64,000 nt of DNA from NCBI GenBank assembly GCA_001949185.1, contig BDGG01000003.1, forward strand, positions 3,703,158-3,767,157, written 5' to 3'. The notes beneath the pieces were generated by a model. That model was not told where the DNA came from. It made no database searches and saw nothing but the letters and a program-made list of their open reading frames with translations. Both the position numbers and the translations under genes were made by a program. The stretch comes from Ramazzottius varieornatus (taxonomy: Eukaryota; Tardigrada; Eutardigrada; Parachela; Ramazzottiidae). Numbering within the stretch: the stretch's first letter is position 1; every line of letters starts with the position of its first letter. Shown here piece by piece: positions 22,722-34,496 of the stretch.

Positions 22722-24985
22722 TCAAGCATTAATTTTCTTCTTGATAAACCTATCAAACACGCTTTTCGGTCGGTCACTATTCGCAGGTACTTCCGCTTCT
22801 TCGTCTTCGTCTGCCATCGTCTCGATAAGCTTCTTCCTTTCGGCGATGGCTTGTTTGATCTGTTGTCTCTTCTTCTCTTCCCGCACTGTTTCTTTTCGTT
22901 TGGTCCAGCCCGCGGAACCACCAAGTGCTTTGTACTTGGGTGTAAACTCCACTTTGGGTACATTGACGAAGAGAGTGCGAGCTTTCTGTTCGAGGGTTTC
23001 CTGCAGGGACGGCTGATGTATCTGGCCGATCTGCGAGGGATCAAGCCCGATCAATTCAGATGGAATTTTCTCCAGGAGAGAATGGACTTCCATCTCTTGA
23101 CGTTGTCGTTTACTCTGGAAGGGATTCGTTTCGATGGCGTCAAAGTGAGCTTCACCGGAGCCAGGAATCAACAGGCTCGAGAACCCTTCGCTAAAGAACG
23201 AGACAACGGGGGAATGAAACTTTACTCGTGTTCCTTTAGCTAACTTCCCTGAGTTCATTTAGAACTCTGCATTTCCAAACTTTTTTACTTCGAATATACG
23301 TTCAATCGAATTTGTATGTACATATTACAGTACATGTAGTACTGTACCTGAATCCGCATCCAAGGACGTCTTCGTACGGGCAAAACTCCACGTGTCTCAA
23401 CCCATTCTTCACGTAATGCTGCATATACAGCTGTGGCGCTTGAGTTAGTCCAACGTCTTTGTAGACCTGGACGTTCTTGTCCATACCGATAGCCAGCAAA
23501 GCTGTCTGCGAGAAGTCCATGGATACTGGCGACTGGAAGACATCCAGCTCCTGGACAGTCTGGTACTTCCTCAGGTCCCATATCTTCACGCGCCGGTCAT
23601 TTCCAGTCGTCGCCATATACCGCCCCGACGCGTCAATGTCCAGAGCTCTAACTGCAGTATGATGCGAGAGGAATTTCACGAGTGGTTCGGGAACGTTGGG
23701 AGACCACAGGCTGACTGTTCCGTTACTGTGGCCCAAATGCATGACGGCATTGCTTGGGTTCTTCTTCATCACCGCTAGTCGGCCGTTCTTCGTATTGAAC
23801 TGGGAAACCATCTGTCCGACGGAGATGTCCAACCAGGACAAGTAACCTCTTTCACTTCCTGCAGAAAGGAGTCAAGTCAACACTCATGTGTGTCGGCGGC
23901 AACGAGCGTGAGTCAGCCATATCAAACTCGAACCGGTCGCTGACGTCATCCGGGCCGAAATTATAGGGTGGCCAATATACTCTTCATGGCCACTTCACGG
24001 CTACCTTTGAATGTGTTATCCGGATATATTCTGCAGGCATTCAAGGAGAACTAAAGTACGTTGGCTGTGTTCAAAGCTTACCGGTAGCTAACAAGAAATG
24101 GTAGGGAAGGAAGTCCATCGTCAGGACTTGGAATAGCTTCTTGATGCAGTGAAGTTCGACTCCTTTGCTGTCGTAGATGTTGACCCATTGCTTCTGACCC
24201 AGTGCCATCATCGTCTCCTGATGAAGCCACTGTCCACATGCTATGCTTTCCTGGACGTGAAACTCACACATCAGCTTCTTCGTTATCCAGTCCATGGTGG
24301 CTACATGTCCCTGTTTGCCAAATAGCATCAAATATCGACCATTGCGAGTATACTGGAATCCATACGGACCAAAGTCGTTCAGCTGTAGGTCGAAATTCTT
24401 GGCTTGACTTTGTATATCCACGGTCTTCGCTAAGTCTTTCTGCGTAACCCGGGCTGTGTCTTCTAGAGCGTCTTCCACCTCAAGGAAGCCCGATGCTTCG
24501 GCATGCAGTATTTCCGTACGTGCAGCTTGACGTTTACTGAACTGGATCTTCTTTTCGCGTTGTCGAAGAAGTTTCTTATGGAAATGCGTCCGCAATCCAT
24601 TCGCATCCAGCGCTTTTCCTCTGTTGAACTTCTTCAGCTTCTCTTTGGGAACGCCTGGCACATCGTTCAATCGTCTGTCGCGATTACGTTCTGCGGGTAC
24701 ATCGTTAATTAGATCCACTTCCGGTTCATCTTGCGGCTTTCGTCTATCAATGTGCTTCTGTTTCCGCTGAACTGTCGTAGTAGTATCATCGTCAAAAGCT
24801 ACGAAATCGGCAGTGCTATCGAATGCCTTCTTCTTACGTGTGTAGACATGGCTTTCCTTGACGGTGTGACCTACGGCATCGGATGGAGCATCGAAGTAAC
24901 GCACTGGCTTCTTGGAGACGAAGGGGCGTCTGTCTTTTCCCTGAAATGGCCGGCCATCTCGCATGTCCGTCCTCCGAGTATCCAT
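22722..24985 (-). CDS. WDR46: WD repeat protein 46 (Utp7/BING4), SSU processome scaffold
   Basis: Nucleolar protein needed for 18S rRNA processing. Three exons (24985-24082, 23858-23348, 23190-22722) give 627 aa; human is about 610. The basic N-terminal third (RKKKAF, RRKPQDEPEVDL) leads into FDLQLNDFGPYGFQYTRNGR and a WD propeller (HLGHSNGTVSLWSPNVPEPL, ALDIDASGRYMATTGNDRRV, KIWDLRKY). It closes with GFSSLLIPGSGEAHFDAIET NPF and KRQRQEMEVHSLLEKIP, the BING4 C-terminal signature. Splice codons G|GA and AG|C restore the frame. The start follows a TTTTCACAG-like sequence just upstream, so an extra 5' untranslated exon is possible. Confidence 0.93.
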
Positions 24986-25984
24986 ACACCTGTGAAAAAA
25001 AGCAGACACGTACAACGTTCACCGTTGTGAGTAAGCCGCTGAAGGGAAAGGGACTTCAGGAAGACGAAAAAAGTTACTAATGCAGATTATAGAAAAAATT
25101 GAATTTTTAAGGTGGAATAAATTGGAATTTGCGATATTACAGAAAGTGTTGCGCAATCTGGCTTGGGACATGATGGTCAGCCGTGAGGTACAAAAAGTGA
25201 GCCAATCAACTTCCGTTCAATCAATAGCTCAATACTGTTCAATCGACGGTTTTAAGCACTGTAGAGCTGCTGTATCTCGCCGTTTGCAAACAACGGCGTG
25301 CCAAAATAAGGACTGATGCAGCAGACGCTGCAGATAATGGGTAAACACCCATCAATACACATCGAAGGTCGGGGAATCGAGTCACGAGCTGACTTTTTAC
25401 GAACCATAAATTGCAGAAATACTCTGATCTGTATCTTGAAATTATTCTCAGATTTCAGAGCTCTAAAACATTCGAGAGATGCATCCCGGTGTAATGGCTT
25501 GCTCGTGAGAGTCCGACAGAAAGGTTTGTTCAATTGATTTTGTTCATTTATTCATTTGGTTGCATAGTGGGTGACGTAACGAACATTCGCTCCGTTTCGC
25601 TATTCGCATAACATAATCAATCAACCGCTTGAGCCTGTGTCCCACTCTCCGGCAAATGAGGTACAGTAGCTCATCAGTGGTTTTAAGTACACGTACGACG
25701 AGACAAATTATGGGGCCAGTAAAAATTATGGGACCAGGCGGAAAAGACGGTGAGATGGAAATTCAAACGTAGAAAAATGTCCAAGAGTGAATTACTACGA
25801 ATTGGTTACGTATGTACGCGCTTCCGTTCCGCCGTAGCCAAAAGGACTCGTGCCATAATTTTTACTGGCCGCATAATTTCCCGTCGTGCGTGTACGAAGT
25901 TTTCAGTTTTCACACCTTTGTTTACGTTTTCGATTTTCGAAAGCCTTCTTTGGTATCTTCGTACAACTCCAACTCAACTTCACG

Positions 25985-28024
25985 ATGTCGTTCGCGGTGG
26001 GACAACGAGTCTGCTTGAGGCAGTCGGATGTAGAACGCCGCGGAACAGTTCGATATGTTGGATATCTGGAACAAGCGGACGCACGCAAAGGTAAGCAGCC
26101 AACAATTCGCCGTCGCTTCGAACTTGGTTGCTGCGTTTGCCATGTAATTGGGTGCTTTCTCCTAACCCAGGTCCCTACGCTGGCGTGGAATGGGACGAAC
26201 CTAGAGAAGGCTTACATGACGGCGTGTTAAACGGAAGGCGTTTCTTCGAAGCCAGGTAAGTTATCGCTTCTTACTCCGGAGTTTTCCCATAATCCACGGT
26301 ACTGTTGATCGAATTTATTCGTGCAGGCCGAACTCCGCTTCGTTTGTACCTATCACTAAACTAGACAAAGGCAGGACGGCCGTTGCAGCGCTTAACGAGA
26401 AGTATGGAACACTGGAGGAGTATGATGTGGGAGTACGTTTTGGACGGAAGGAGGTGGAAGCAGTTGGCTGGAAGAAGACTATGGATAAAGTCAGGTAAAA
26501 AATGAAGTCACTCACAGCAATCGAAATGATGCTGCGGCTTCGTGTTACAGCCAAGAGACGTTTGCCTTCGTTTTCCCAGCCATTTCGATCGGTTAATCCA
26601 CGTAGACCTGACAGGATTCAATGTCAACCATCAAGGTTTGGACCAGCTGGCAGACCTGATCAAGAACGCAGAGACCCTCTCTTTGGGAAAAAGCCTGATA
26701 TCCTCCTGGTCCTCCATACTCAGCGTAGTCGAACGTCTACCTAAGGTAACCATGCTGGACCTGAGCGAGAATCGGCTGCATATGGACACCAACGAAACCA
26801 GCGTACGAATCAAACGACTCATCCTTCGGCGAAATGATGTGCATTGGGACGATGTCATGAAAACCCTGCGGCTGTTTCCTGAACTGGAAGAGATCTACCT
26901 GGCGCAAAACAACATCAATACCATCACTGCCAGCGAAGTTCTCGAAAGTTCGAAGCTGACTTTGGTCGACCTCGATAAACAGCAATGTCGATTAAGTGAC
27001 TGGAAAGCAATTCGCCAGCTCGGAAATCTTCCGAAGTGTGTACTGCACTGGTAAATGTAGGCATTTATCAGTTCTGTAGATTTTTAGGTTGGTTGAATGT
27101 TGTTGCAGTTTGAAAATTCTTCAGCTGAGCGAGAACTTTCTGGACACCATCTCATTTCCGGACTGTGGACCTGAAGGGACTACGAAGTACTTTCCCAAGC
27201 TCTCCCAGCTAACCCTCAGAATGAACGACATTGCCGAAGTACATTTTCCTGAGTTTCTTCCGATGTACAGCAGCCAGTGTCTAACGGTCGTTACCTTTGC
27301 AGTGGAGTTCGATCAGCGAACTGGACAAGCTACCAAAGCTGGAGAACTTGAAGATCTACCCTAACAAGGTCCTCGACAGCGTATCTCCCGCCACAGCTCG
27401 CCAGTGGGTCATTGCCAAAGTTGGAAACCTCAAAGTACTCAACCAAAGCCAGGTAAGCAATCTCAGATCGATGTTTCCTAACTCGGTTCAATATTAGTGG
27501 TTTTTGGAGCGATTGTTTTTCGAGGGAATAATAGTTTCCAATTTCTTTTGGTTTACTCATGCCCGGTTTACTTCTTTCAGGTTTCCGCTTCGGAACGGAG
27601 GGATTCGGAACTGGACTACATGAGGCAGTTCGGAGCAGAATGGGTGGACGCCACCAAGTCCGCTAACCCTGATCGTATTTCCTCATTCCTCTTCCAGCAT
27701 CCTCGCTTCAAGCAACTTCTGGTCAAGTACGGACCTCTCGATGCTGACGAGGCATCTCAAGCGGGACCACAAGCTCAACTGAAAAGTAGTCTCATTAAAG
27801 TCATTCTGCAACATCAGGAGCAAAAGAAAGAAAAGACTCTACCTAACACGATCAACGTGCTGAAGCTGAAGCGTCTGGTGGAGAAGCTCTTCCGCATATC
27901 CCAGACGGAGAAGCTGGCGTACGTCACGCCCGAGCACCCGGATGTGACGTTCTTCTTGGATGACGACCAGAAAGAAATTTCGCATTACGATATTAAGTCA
28001 GGTGATACTATTTTGATCTGCTAA
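25985..28024 (+). CDS. TBCE: tubulin-folding cofactor E
   Basis: Chaperone that captures alpha-tubulin and, with cofactors C and D, assembles and dissociates the tubulin heterodimer. Seven exons (25985-26090, 26171-26255, 26327-26494, 26556-27035, 27109-27238, 27303-27452, 27581-28024) give 520 aa; human is 527. The N-terminal CAP-Gly domain has GTVRYVG, GPYAGVEWDEP and GLHDGVLNGRRFFEAR; the usual GKHDG is GLHDG here. A leucine-rich repeat region follows (VTMLDLSENRLHM, LKILQLSENFLDTISF, PKLENLKIYPN). The C-terminus is a ubiquitin-like domain ending SHYDIKSGDTILIC. All phases agree when exon 4 starts at 26556 (CCAAG|A). Confidence 0.94.
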
Positions 28025-28215
28025 CCGAGTCTTTTCAGAGTGTTTTCCAGTGAAATCGGATCTCGTCGAATATGGAATACAGCTATGCATCACGGTGACG
28101 TCCAAACTAGATCAGAAGTCTCTCTGTGATAACTTTTCGGTTAGTGCGAAACTCTTGTGTTGTTTTTTTTTCTTTTCTAAGATTTAGTTCGTGATGAAAC
28201 TGAGATGGAAAATTA

Positions 28216-28341
28216 AGACGTGGGCAAATGCGATGAACCAGGTCGTTATTTCAAGTGGCGCATGTTTTCGTTGTTGTTGGCTGGAACTGTGCGCCACTCG
28301 GGAAGATGATCTGGTGCGAGTCATTAATATTACCCACGTCT
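28216..28341. repeat. GTGGCGCAC hairpin element, near-complete copy
   Basis: The ends are AGACGTGGGCAAATGCGATG and, inverted, AGACGTGGGTAATATTAATG; the inner arms are CAAGTGGCGCATG and TGTGCGCCACTCGGG. Best copy for defining termini (5' AGACGTGGG). No clear target-site duplication could be assigned. Confidence 0.85.
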
Positions 28342-29196
28342 CAACTGTCTATTGAAACAGTGAGACTACAAAACCCGGATGAAACTGGTTCGAGCTTTGT
28401 CAGTTTCATGCGACCATCGATTACCGAGTGCCAATTATTTGCATGAGTTGAGTCTTCGGTGGTCGCCGAAGTCTATGACGTTGTCAGGACGTGTTATGGC
28501 TGCTTGACTTCACCGACATTTCCAGGCCGGAACAAAGTGATGGGGACGAGTTAATTTTATGCATCTGTCTGTCATCTTAGCATACATTCTTTTGCTTAAT
28601 CCGAAACGACGAAGGCTCTAAAAGCTCTGATACAGCTTGACCAGTGGGCTCCAACTTCCGACAAATCGTTCACTAAGGCTTCTCTCTCTCTCTCATTAGG
28701 CGATCCATTGGTCTCCTCTTTTTCTTATCGTATCTACTGGTCTTGCTGCTGATAGTGGAAATGTTTCCCATGCATTCCCGGCCTTCCCATTCAGAACAGA
28801 AACGCCTTCTAACGTGAGAAATGACCACTGTGAAGCAGCGAGACCAGTGAGAATGAGTTAAAATGGCACAGCGAGACACCGAGACAGAATTCGATAGGCC
28901 AGAAGGAACAAAGGAGGAAGAATGCCTTTCTCATTAGACAACTTGTCGAGAAGAATGTCCGTAATTGGGGAGAATAGCTGTACTTCTTTCACTCGAAGCC
29001 ATTCCTTTCTTTCATCCCGTCGACTATCGCCGCATAACACTCTCAGTCTTTTTTTTCACTTTTTTCTCGCCGGCTAGTCCGATACCTCTCCAGCTTTTTC
29101 AGTCTGGCATATTTTCCCTGCGCGGAATTCAACTTTCTTCGAAGGACTTCGGTTTGCCATTATTCCAGAATACTTTTTGAGGCAATCTCGGAGAAA
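28342..29196. other. intergenic, nothing recognised
   Basis: A short CT-rich run (TCTCTCTCTC) near 28683 and pyrimidine-rich sequence before 29197. No gene seen. Confidence 0.4.
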
Positions 29197-30345
29197 ATGA
29201 TATTAATACTTTTGTTGATGGCTTTCGTCTCGGTGACTTGCGCAGGTCTCTTTGAGGACTTCAGTCTTTCCAGCCCATCAAGTTCGATACAAAATAACAT
29301 TTTTCCACGCTTGAATATCAAGTCTCGGGGTTTCATCACCCGTAACAGCTGGAATGTGGTAGATCTGCGTGCTGTGCACAATCTGAGTACCATTCAAGTG
29401 TCATGGAACCTGACACCGACCCCCGCTGCCGACGAGCTGTCCTGTTGTTCCACCACGTTCCTCGAAGTTTACCCTATGGATTACGCACTGGGGCGGCGGG
29501 TAAAGGATGAAGCCATCCAAGTGGTCATGGTGCCTTTCAACACTTCAACCTACCAACTGGACACCGCACAGATACAAAGAAGACTCCGTCTCAGGCAAAC
29601 GTCTTTCCGACCAAAGATCACAACCGATGAATATGTCAACCTCATCAATTTCCAGCGCTATGTGGTCTGTATCCGACTTTGGCATCGCTTAGCAGGAAAA
29701 GACCGCATTGTCGATGAAAGCTGCGCGAATACTGTAATCAGTCCTTCGACTTCTTCCGAGGACGAACCTTCGACCATCCTCATAGTCTTCATCGTGATAA
29801 TCTTGTTCAACATCCTCCTCGTTCTAACCGTAGTTCTCATATCTCGTTGCAAGAAGAATCAAACAGCTGATAGTGAGAACCCAGTGCTTCCGTTCACCGT
29901 CAAAAAATGGTGGAAAGATGTGTCAGACGTGTTGCACATCCAGCAACGAGCCAACATCGCCGCTCAGGCTTCCTTGTTCGGACAAGTCAATGGAGGGTTG
30001 TCCGTCATCAGTAGCAACAGCACGACTCCTTCGTTGTTGAACTCGTATGTAACGGAATATATGACGGACTATGCCAGCTCTCGCCCGCCGTTCTGCTCTC
30101 CGAACGTGCCTAGGCCCACTCGAACAACTGGACTTCCAGAAAGGACTCTACCGAGTTACAGCTACCCACTTCCGGGTAGCCATTGCTACTACAACGTCTT
30201 TCCTAGGGCGGCTGCCACTTACGCTGGACAACAGTATGCTGTGTTGAACCCGCTGCACTACATGGCGCAGGGGATCGACCATCGGAGAGTCGCTTCGTGG
30301 GGAGGTGTTGGATCCAGCAGGGGGCCTGTCTCGATGATTGTGTAG
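29197..30345 (+). CDS. intronless single-pass type I membrane protein, unknown family
   Basis: One uninterrupted frame of 382 aa, unusual among the split genes around it. Residues 1-16 form a signal peptide (ILILLLMAFVSVTCAG). The ectodomain of about 170 aa has potential N-glycosylation sites (HNLST, WNLTP, FNTST) and paired cysteines (LSCCST, VVCIR, ESCAN). STIQVSWNLTP and FQRYVVCIRLW have the strand pattern of a fibronectin III-like fold; that is inference only. A transmembrane helix (TILIVFIVIILFNILLVLTV) and the basic stop-transfer sequence SRCKK follow. The cytoplasmic tail is rich in Ser, Pro and Tyr (YSYPLPGSHCYYN). It may be a cell-surface receptor or adhesion protein. No homologue recognised. 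Confidence 0.75.
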   Translation: MILILLLMAFVSVTCAGLFEDFSLSSPSSSIQNNIFPRLNIKSRGFITRNSWNVVDLRAVHNLSTIQVSWNLTPTPAADELSCCSTTFLEVYPMDYALGRRVKDEAIQVVMVPFNTSTYQLDTAQIQRRLRLRQTSFRPKITTDEYVNLINFQRYVVCIRLWHRLAGKDRIVDESCANTVISPSTSSEDEPSTILIVFIVIILFNILLVLTVVLISRCKKNQTADSENPVLPFTVKKWWKDVSDVLHIQQRANIAAQASLFGQVNGGLSVISSNSTTPSLLNSYVTEYMTDYASSRPPFCSPNVPRPTRTTGLPERTLPSYSYPLPGSHCYYNVFPRAAATYAGQQYAVLNPLHYMAQGIDHRRVASWGGVGSSRGPVSMIV

Positions 30346-30665
30346 ACTAGGTTGACTCCGCAGTTCTTCAGTTTTGTACATAGTACTTTTTGCGCTTCCG
30401 TGTACTTTTTCTTGCACTTTACGATAACCATCACCATAGCAAAATCGGCGGTGGTGTTTTCCATACAAACGTCAGGCCACATGCCAGTCTTTGCTCTGTT
30501 TCATAAAAACAAATAATTGCTGATGGGGATATGACTGTGGTAAGAATTACCTGTAAGATCGATGCTACGTAATGTTGGAAAAAGCTTTGAAGTTTTGCTC
30601 AACGGTGTAAACGCCTCCTGGACATTTGGTCCGACCCTACGCGAACTTCCGGGTTTGGAAGCGCC

Positions 30666-33600
30666 ATGACGTTGCCGTTCGTGGCGGGACAAGCCTACCT
30701 TGACCAGGTAACTTACGCACTATGAAGTTATGATCCGACCGTGGCTTCAGGTGGTTTGACTTTGGTCCTGTGGCTCTTGCAGATAACCCAGGAGGACTTC
30801 CGAAAGCCGCATTTTCTCGTACGCGAGAACAATGTTCCTTACGTGGTCAACGGCAATGTCGGAGTGGGCGGGCGGCTCTTGGCTGGCAAACAGAAGCCAC
30901 CGGCCAACTCCTTCCAGAATACAGACCGCGTAGCGGCGCCTTCCCAATGGCCCCACATTCCACATGCCACTTTACAGTTCGGATCATACGTTTACGAGGT
31001 AAATCCTTGGTGTCTTCAAAGAAGTTTGATGAGTTGGGGCGTCGGGAAACTTATTTCACCCGGATCGCCATGTCAAGCGGCGCAGGTTCTCGTTACTATG
31101 GCTGAGGGCATGCGCTGCTTGGGGAAGACGATCTGGGTGACTTCGTTTCGTTTTCCGGCGTTCCAGTTTTTCGCTGATTCTGTTCTTCCGCTTCCGTAGG
31201 ATTTTGTGAACGGGAGAATCGATGAAAAGGTCCCGGTGCGAATCTACCAAGTCTTCTTCTATTTAGAGGCAAGATACGAAGACTTTGACTGCAGAAACAC
31301 GGCACAAAATGAATTTGCTTGGTTTAAAAGATTTTGTCTGTTTGCAGGATAACACGGTGGAGATTACAGAGTCGCAAGCTGGCAACACCGAATATGTTCC
31401 ACCAAAGCATCTTTCTCGTCAGAGGGTTCCGCGCGCTAACGATCCGGACACCTTTCTCTCTGTTTACGATTTCACCGTTGGTAAACCGGTGATCATTTAT
31501 GGCCGCCAACACATGATCTACTCTTGCGACCTGTACACACGGAACACGCTGACCAAGATGGGCTTCGTAGTTGCACCAGCCCAGGAACCACCGTACAGTC
31601 AGATTATGGCAGCCTCAAAACTGGTATGAAGTATGAGCTAGATTAGACAATTGGGCGGCCGGCAGACGAAACGAATGAGATCGTTATCTCAACTGGCACA
31701 CGTCCTCATTGTTTTTGGTGTAAAGGTGCGCCAGTTCTGGTAAAGATCCTGTACGTTTTTTTACTAGTCTGGCGATTTCATTACAGTATGAATTTTTGTT
31801 TTGGATATATATTCTTGTTTTCCCATGTAGTCAAAAATGGACGAAAAGCTCAAGCGGCACTTCAATACGGACGGTCACTTCGCTCGGTTCCTTCAGTATG
31901 ATGGGCAGGTTCTCCGTTTCAACGCTGTGTGGAACGATAAGAAGTCAATGTTCGGTGATGAACACACGCTGCTAGTTCGCTTTTACCTGTCCGACGGGAC
32001 GCTGGAAATTCTGCGTAAGGAGCCACAGTTGAACGGTCGGGATATGTGGAGGCCGTTCATCAAACGAGCCAGAATTCCGAAGGTACGAAAAGCCGAAACG
32101 TCATTTGTTATGTCTGCTAAAGGCTAAGCTTGAAATTATACCTCGAATAGAAAGTTGCAGATCTGAGCAAGGTGAACCAAGGAGCACCATGGCCAGTACT
32201 GAAGACCATGCCGAATGGCAGGCATCCTATCCAGAACTACCAGCTCTTCGACCAAGCGCAGGTTCGTGGAGTCCTGAACGCTTTCAACTAGTCCGAGAAG
32301 CTTACGACTATGTATGTAAGCATTTGCATTTTCTCTGCTGTATCACAGTTTCCGGAGAACGTAGCGGTGTTCACGGACGTCGACCTTCAATGCGGTAGAG
32401 AGATATGTGTCTTCGGACGGTCTATACTGTTAACCGACTGTGACGACTTTACAAAATGGTTTTACCGGCATAGATATCAAAAAGGTACGAACTGTCTTCT
32501 TCGAGAAATGTAAATTTCCAAAAGAATATGATTAACGTGGACGGGTATCTGCTTGTTTGTAGAACAAGAAGCCATCCACATGCCGGATTCCACGGACGCA
32601 GGAAAGTATGGGAAGGTGTGCCCGTACAACCAACACGGAAGCGAGGAAGACTCGATCCTTAACTGCCAAAAGCTCCGTCCACTCCAGCCTCTTACCGACC
32701 TTCGAAAGTACCTTCTGGTCGACCAGTAAGAATTGCTTTGCTTTTCGTCCGCTTTTTTTATTTTTTGTTTCTGCTTTTACATGTTTTGTGGGTCGTTTTT
32801 TAGAGATTTTGAAGATCCAAATAGCCTTGTGTTTTCCGTGAAGATGATAACAGACGACGCCATCGATGGAAGCCGGAATTTCATCATGACATATAGCTTG
32901 AACGACGACGGCGTTTGCGTGAAGGAACGAGTAGGAGCTGGTAGGCGTAACTTGCGATGTTGCTCCGATCTTTATTTGCCACCCTCATTTTTTGATGAAT
33001 ATGAACCTTTGACTGAACGACATTCTTCCAGCACACGGGCATGACGTTCGTGCTTACGGCGAGAAGCGACCAGTGAAGAAAGGTCACAACCCTCAGACAA
33101 CCTTGCCTCAGTACCTTCAACCGGAAGACCTCTACGTGGGAGCCGTCGTAGAACTACGAGGGAAACGCTTCCTGCTCACCGAAGCAGACGAAGCGACCTT
33201 GTCCTTTATGGAGAAGTACTCGCAAAGGGTGCGATATGAAAAAACTGGCCAACTAATTTTGCCCTGAAACAATCATGCAGGGAACTTACAAATCTGTTTT
33301 CATGCAGTTTCCGTACTCTGATATTCAGAGGACAATAACAAAGTTCTTCGGCGCTTTACCGCTCGATCGAGAGGCGGTCTCAATGGTGAGAAGTAACTTC
33401 GAAGACCGAGACAGTTCGAAAAGCGGGCTACTTGACTGGGACCAATTTGTGTAAGAACTTACCATATCTAAAATATCTAATGAACTATGAAAGACAATAA
33501 GACAGAAAATGGAATCTTCAGGCATGCCAACACGACGAGATCGTTTTTCCAAGTGACGCAGGCTTTCAGCCTATAACATCGACAATGTGCGCCGCTCGGG

Positions 33601-34265
33601 AAAGCAGCCTTGTCGACTTTGTTTGCCGAGTTTCAAAATGATACAGATCAAGGGATGAGAGAATGCGGGAAATTATGGAAATAAATCTCTTTCACAGAAA
33701 ATGTCTTACCGATGCGGCAAAGAGCGCTCTGGTGCCGCATGAGTACAATACTATCGCCAGAAACTACGCATTGTACCCACACATTAGCAAGGAACGGCGC
33801 CGCGAGCTGCTGCGCACCTTCATCCAGCAACGACTGCGCCAGGCTTTCTGGGAACCCCAGCAAAAGCTCTTGACGGCTCTCATCAGAATCGACGTCGAGA
33901 ATCGGAAGTTCATATCGCGCGAAGAAATGGACAATATACTGAAAGCCACACGAATACCGACCAAGTACGTTCTGGTTTCCATGTACCTCGACCTTGTCGA
34001 GACAGACCACGGGATTCCCTATGAGCAAGTGGTGCGCGATTTGGACTGGGTGCGGAACCCCGGCAGACATCTTGCGAAACTACCAGAAAAAGTAAGATGG
34101 TTTTCGAAGTTCTTGCTCGTGGGAGAACGATATAAATAATATCAGCGGGCTTTGTGTTTGCAGATGGACTTGAACTTCGACTTCAATAAGTTTTTCGGTG
34201 AAGATAAGAGAGGCGTAAGATACCGAGATTTCATACAAGATCTCAGAAGATTTGGTTGCCGTTGA
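30666..34265 (+). CDS. EFHC2: EF-hand domain-containing protein with three DM10 domains (EFHC1/EFHC2 homologue)
   Basis: Microtubule inner protein of ciliary doublets. Thirteen exons (30666-30707, 30783-30998, 31200-31268, 31348-31623, 31831-32082, 32151-32261, 32349-32484, 32563-32725, 32804-32940, 33032-33228, 33308-33450, 33698-34091, 34164-34265) give 745 aa; human EFHC2 is 749. DM10-1 has YQVFFYLEDNTVEI and FTVGKPVIIYGRQHMIYSCD; DM10-2 has QVLRFNAVWNDKKSMFG, FYLSDGTLEI and LLTDCDDFTKWFY; DM10-3 has FIMTYSLNDDGVCV and GAVVELRGKRFLLTEADEAT. The C-terminal region has RDSSKSGLLDWDQF and LDLVETDHGIPYEQV, where EF-hand-like loops are expected. Exon 3 ends in a GC donor (TTAGAG|GCAAGA). Three introns carry hairpin elements. 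Whether it is EFHC1 or EFHC2 is not settled; length favours EFHC2. Confidence 0.93.
31062..31150. repeat. GTGGCGCAC hairpin element in EFHC intron 2
   Basis: TCAAGCGGCGCAGGTTCTCG, loop, GCATGCGCTGCTTGGGGAAG ACGATCTGGGTGAC. Arms are shifted in composition but symmetric. Confidence 0.7.
31655..31762. repeat. GTGGCGCAC hairpin element in EFHC intron 4
   Basis: GAGATCGTTATCTCAACTGG and CACACGTCCTCATTGTTTTT, then GGTGCGCCAGTTCTGGTAAA GATCC. Located between DM10-1 and DM10-2 exons. Confidence 0.75.
33520..33632. repeat. GTGGCGCAC hairpin element in EFHC intron 11
   Basis: GAGATCGTTTTTCCAAGTGA CGCAGG on the left; TGTGCGCCGCTCGGGAAAGC and GTTTGCCG on the right. Confidence 0.75.
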
Positions 34266-34386
34266 GAAAATTTCATATCTTTAGTCTAGATATTACAATG
34301 GTATGCTGATGTTTCATTTATTTTAAACTTTTGGACGATGCTGTTCTCACAGGACCGGTCGTGAGAAAACTACGTAGTTAACGTTA

Positions 34387-34495
34387 AGACGTGGGCAAAT
34401 AAACTAAATCAGATCATTTCCGCAAATGGCGCACACTTTTAGCGCTTAACAATGAGAATCTACGCCACTTCAGACAACGATATTGTTTAACACTC
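34387..34495. repeat. GTGGCGCAC hairpin element downstream of EFHC
   Basis: Begins AGACGTGGGCAAATAAACTA, inner arm AAATGGCGCACAC; right arm CTACGCCACTTCAGACAACG. Same terminal sequence as the copy at 28216. Confidence 0.75.
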
Positions 34496-34496
34496 T

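Noticed and set aside
28680-28700. CT microsatellite
   Set aside because: Fewer than eight dinucleotide units; not remarkable.
30741-31199. Plus-strand 152-codon frame
   Set aside because: Its first part is EFHC exon 2, but the rest reads through the intron and a hairpin element.
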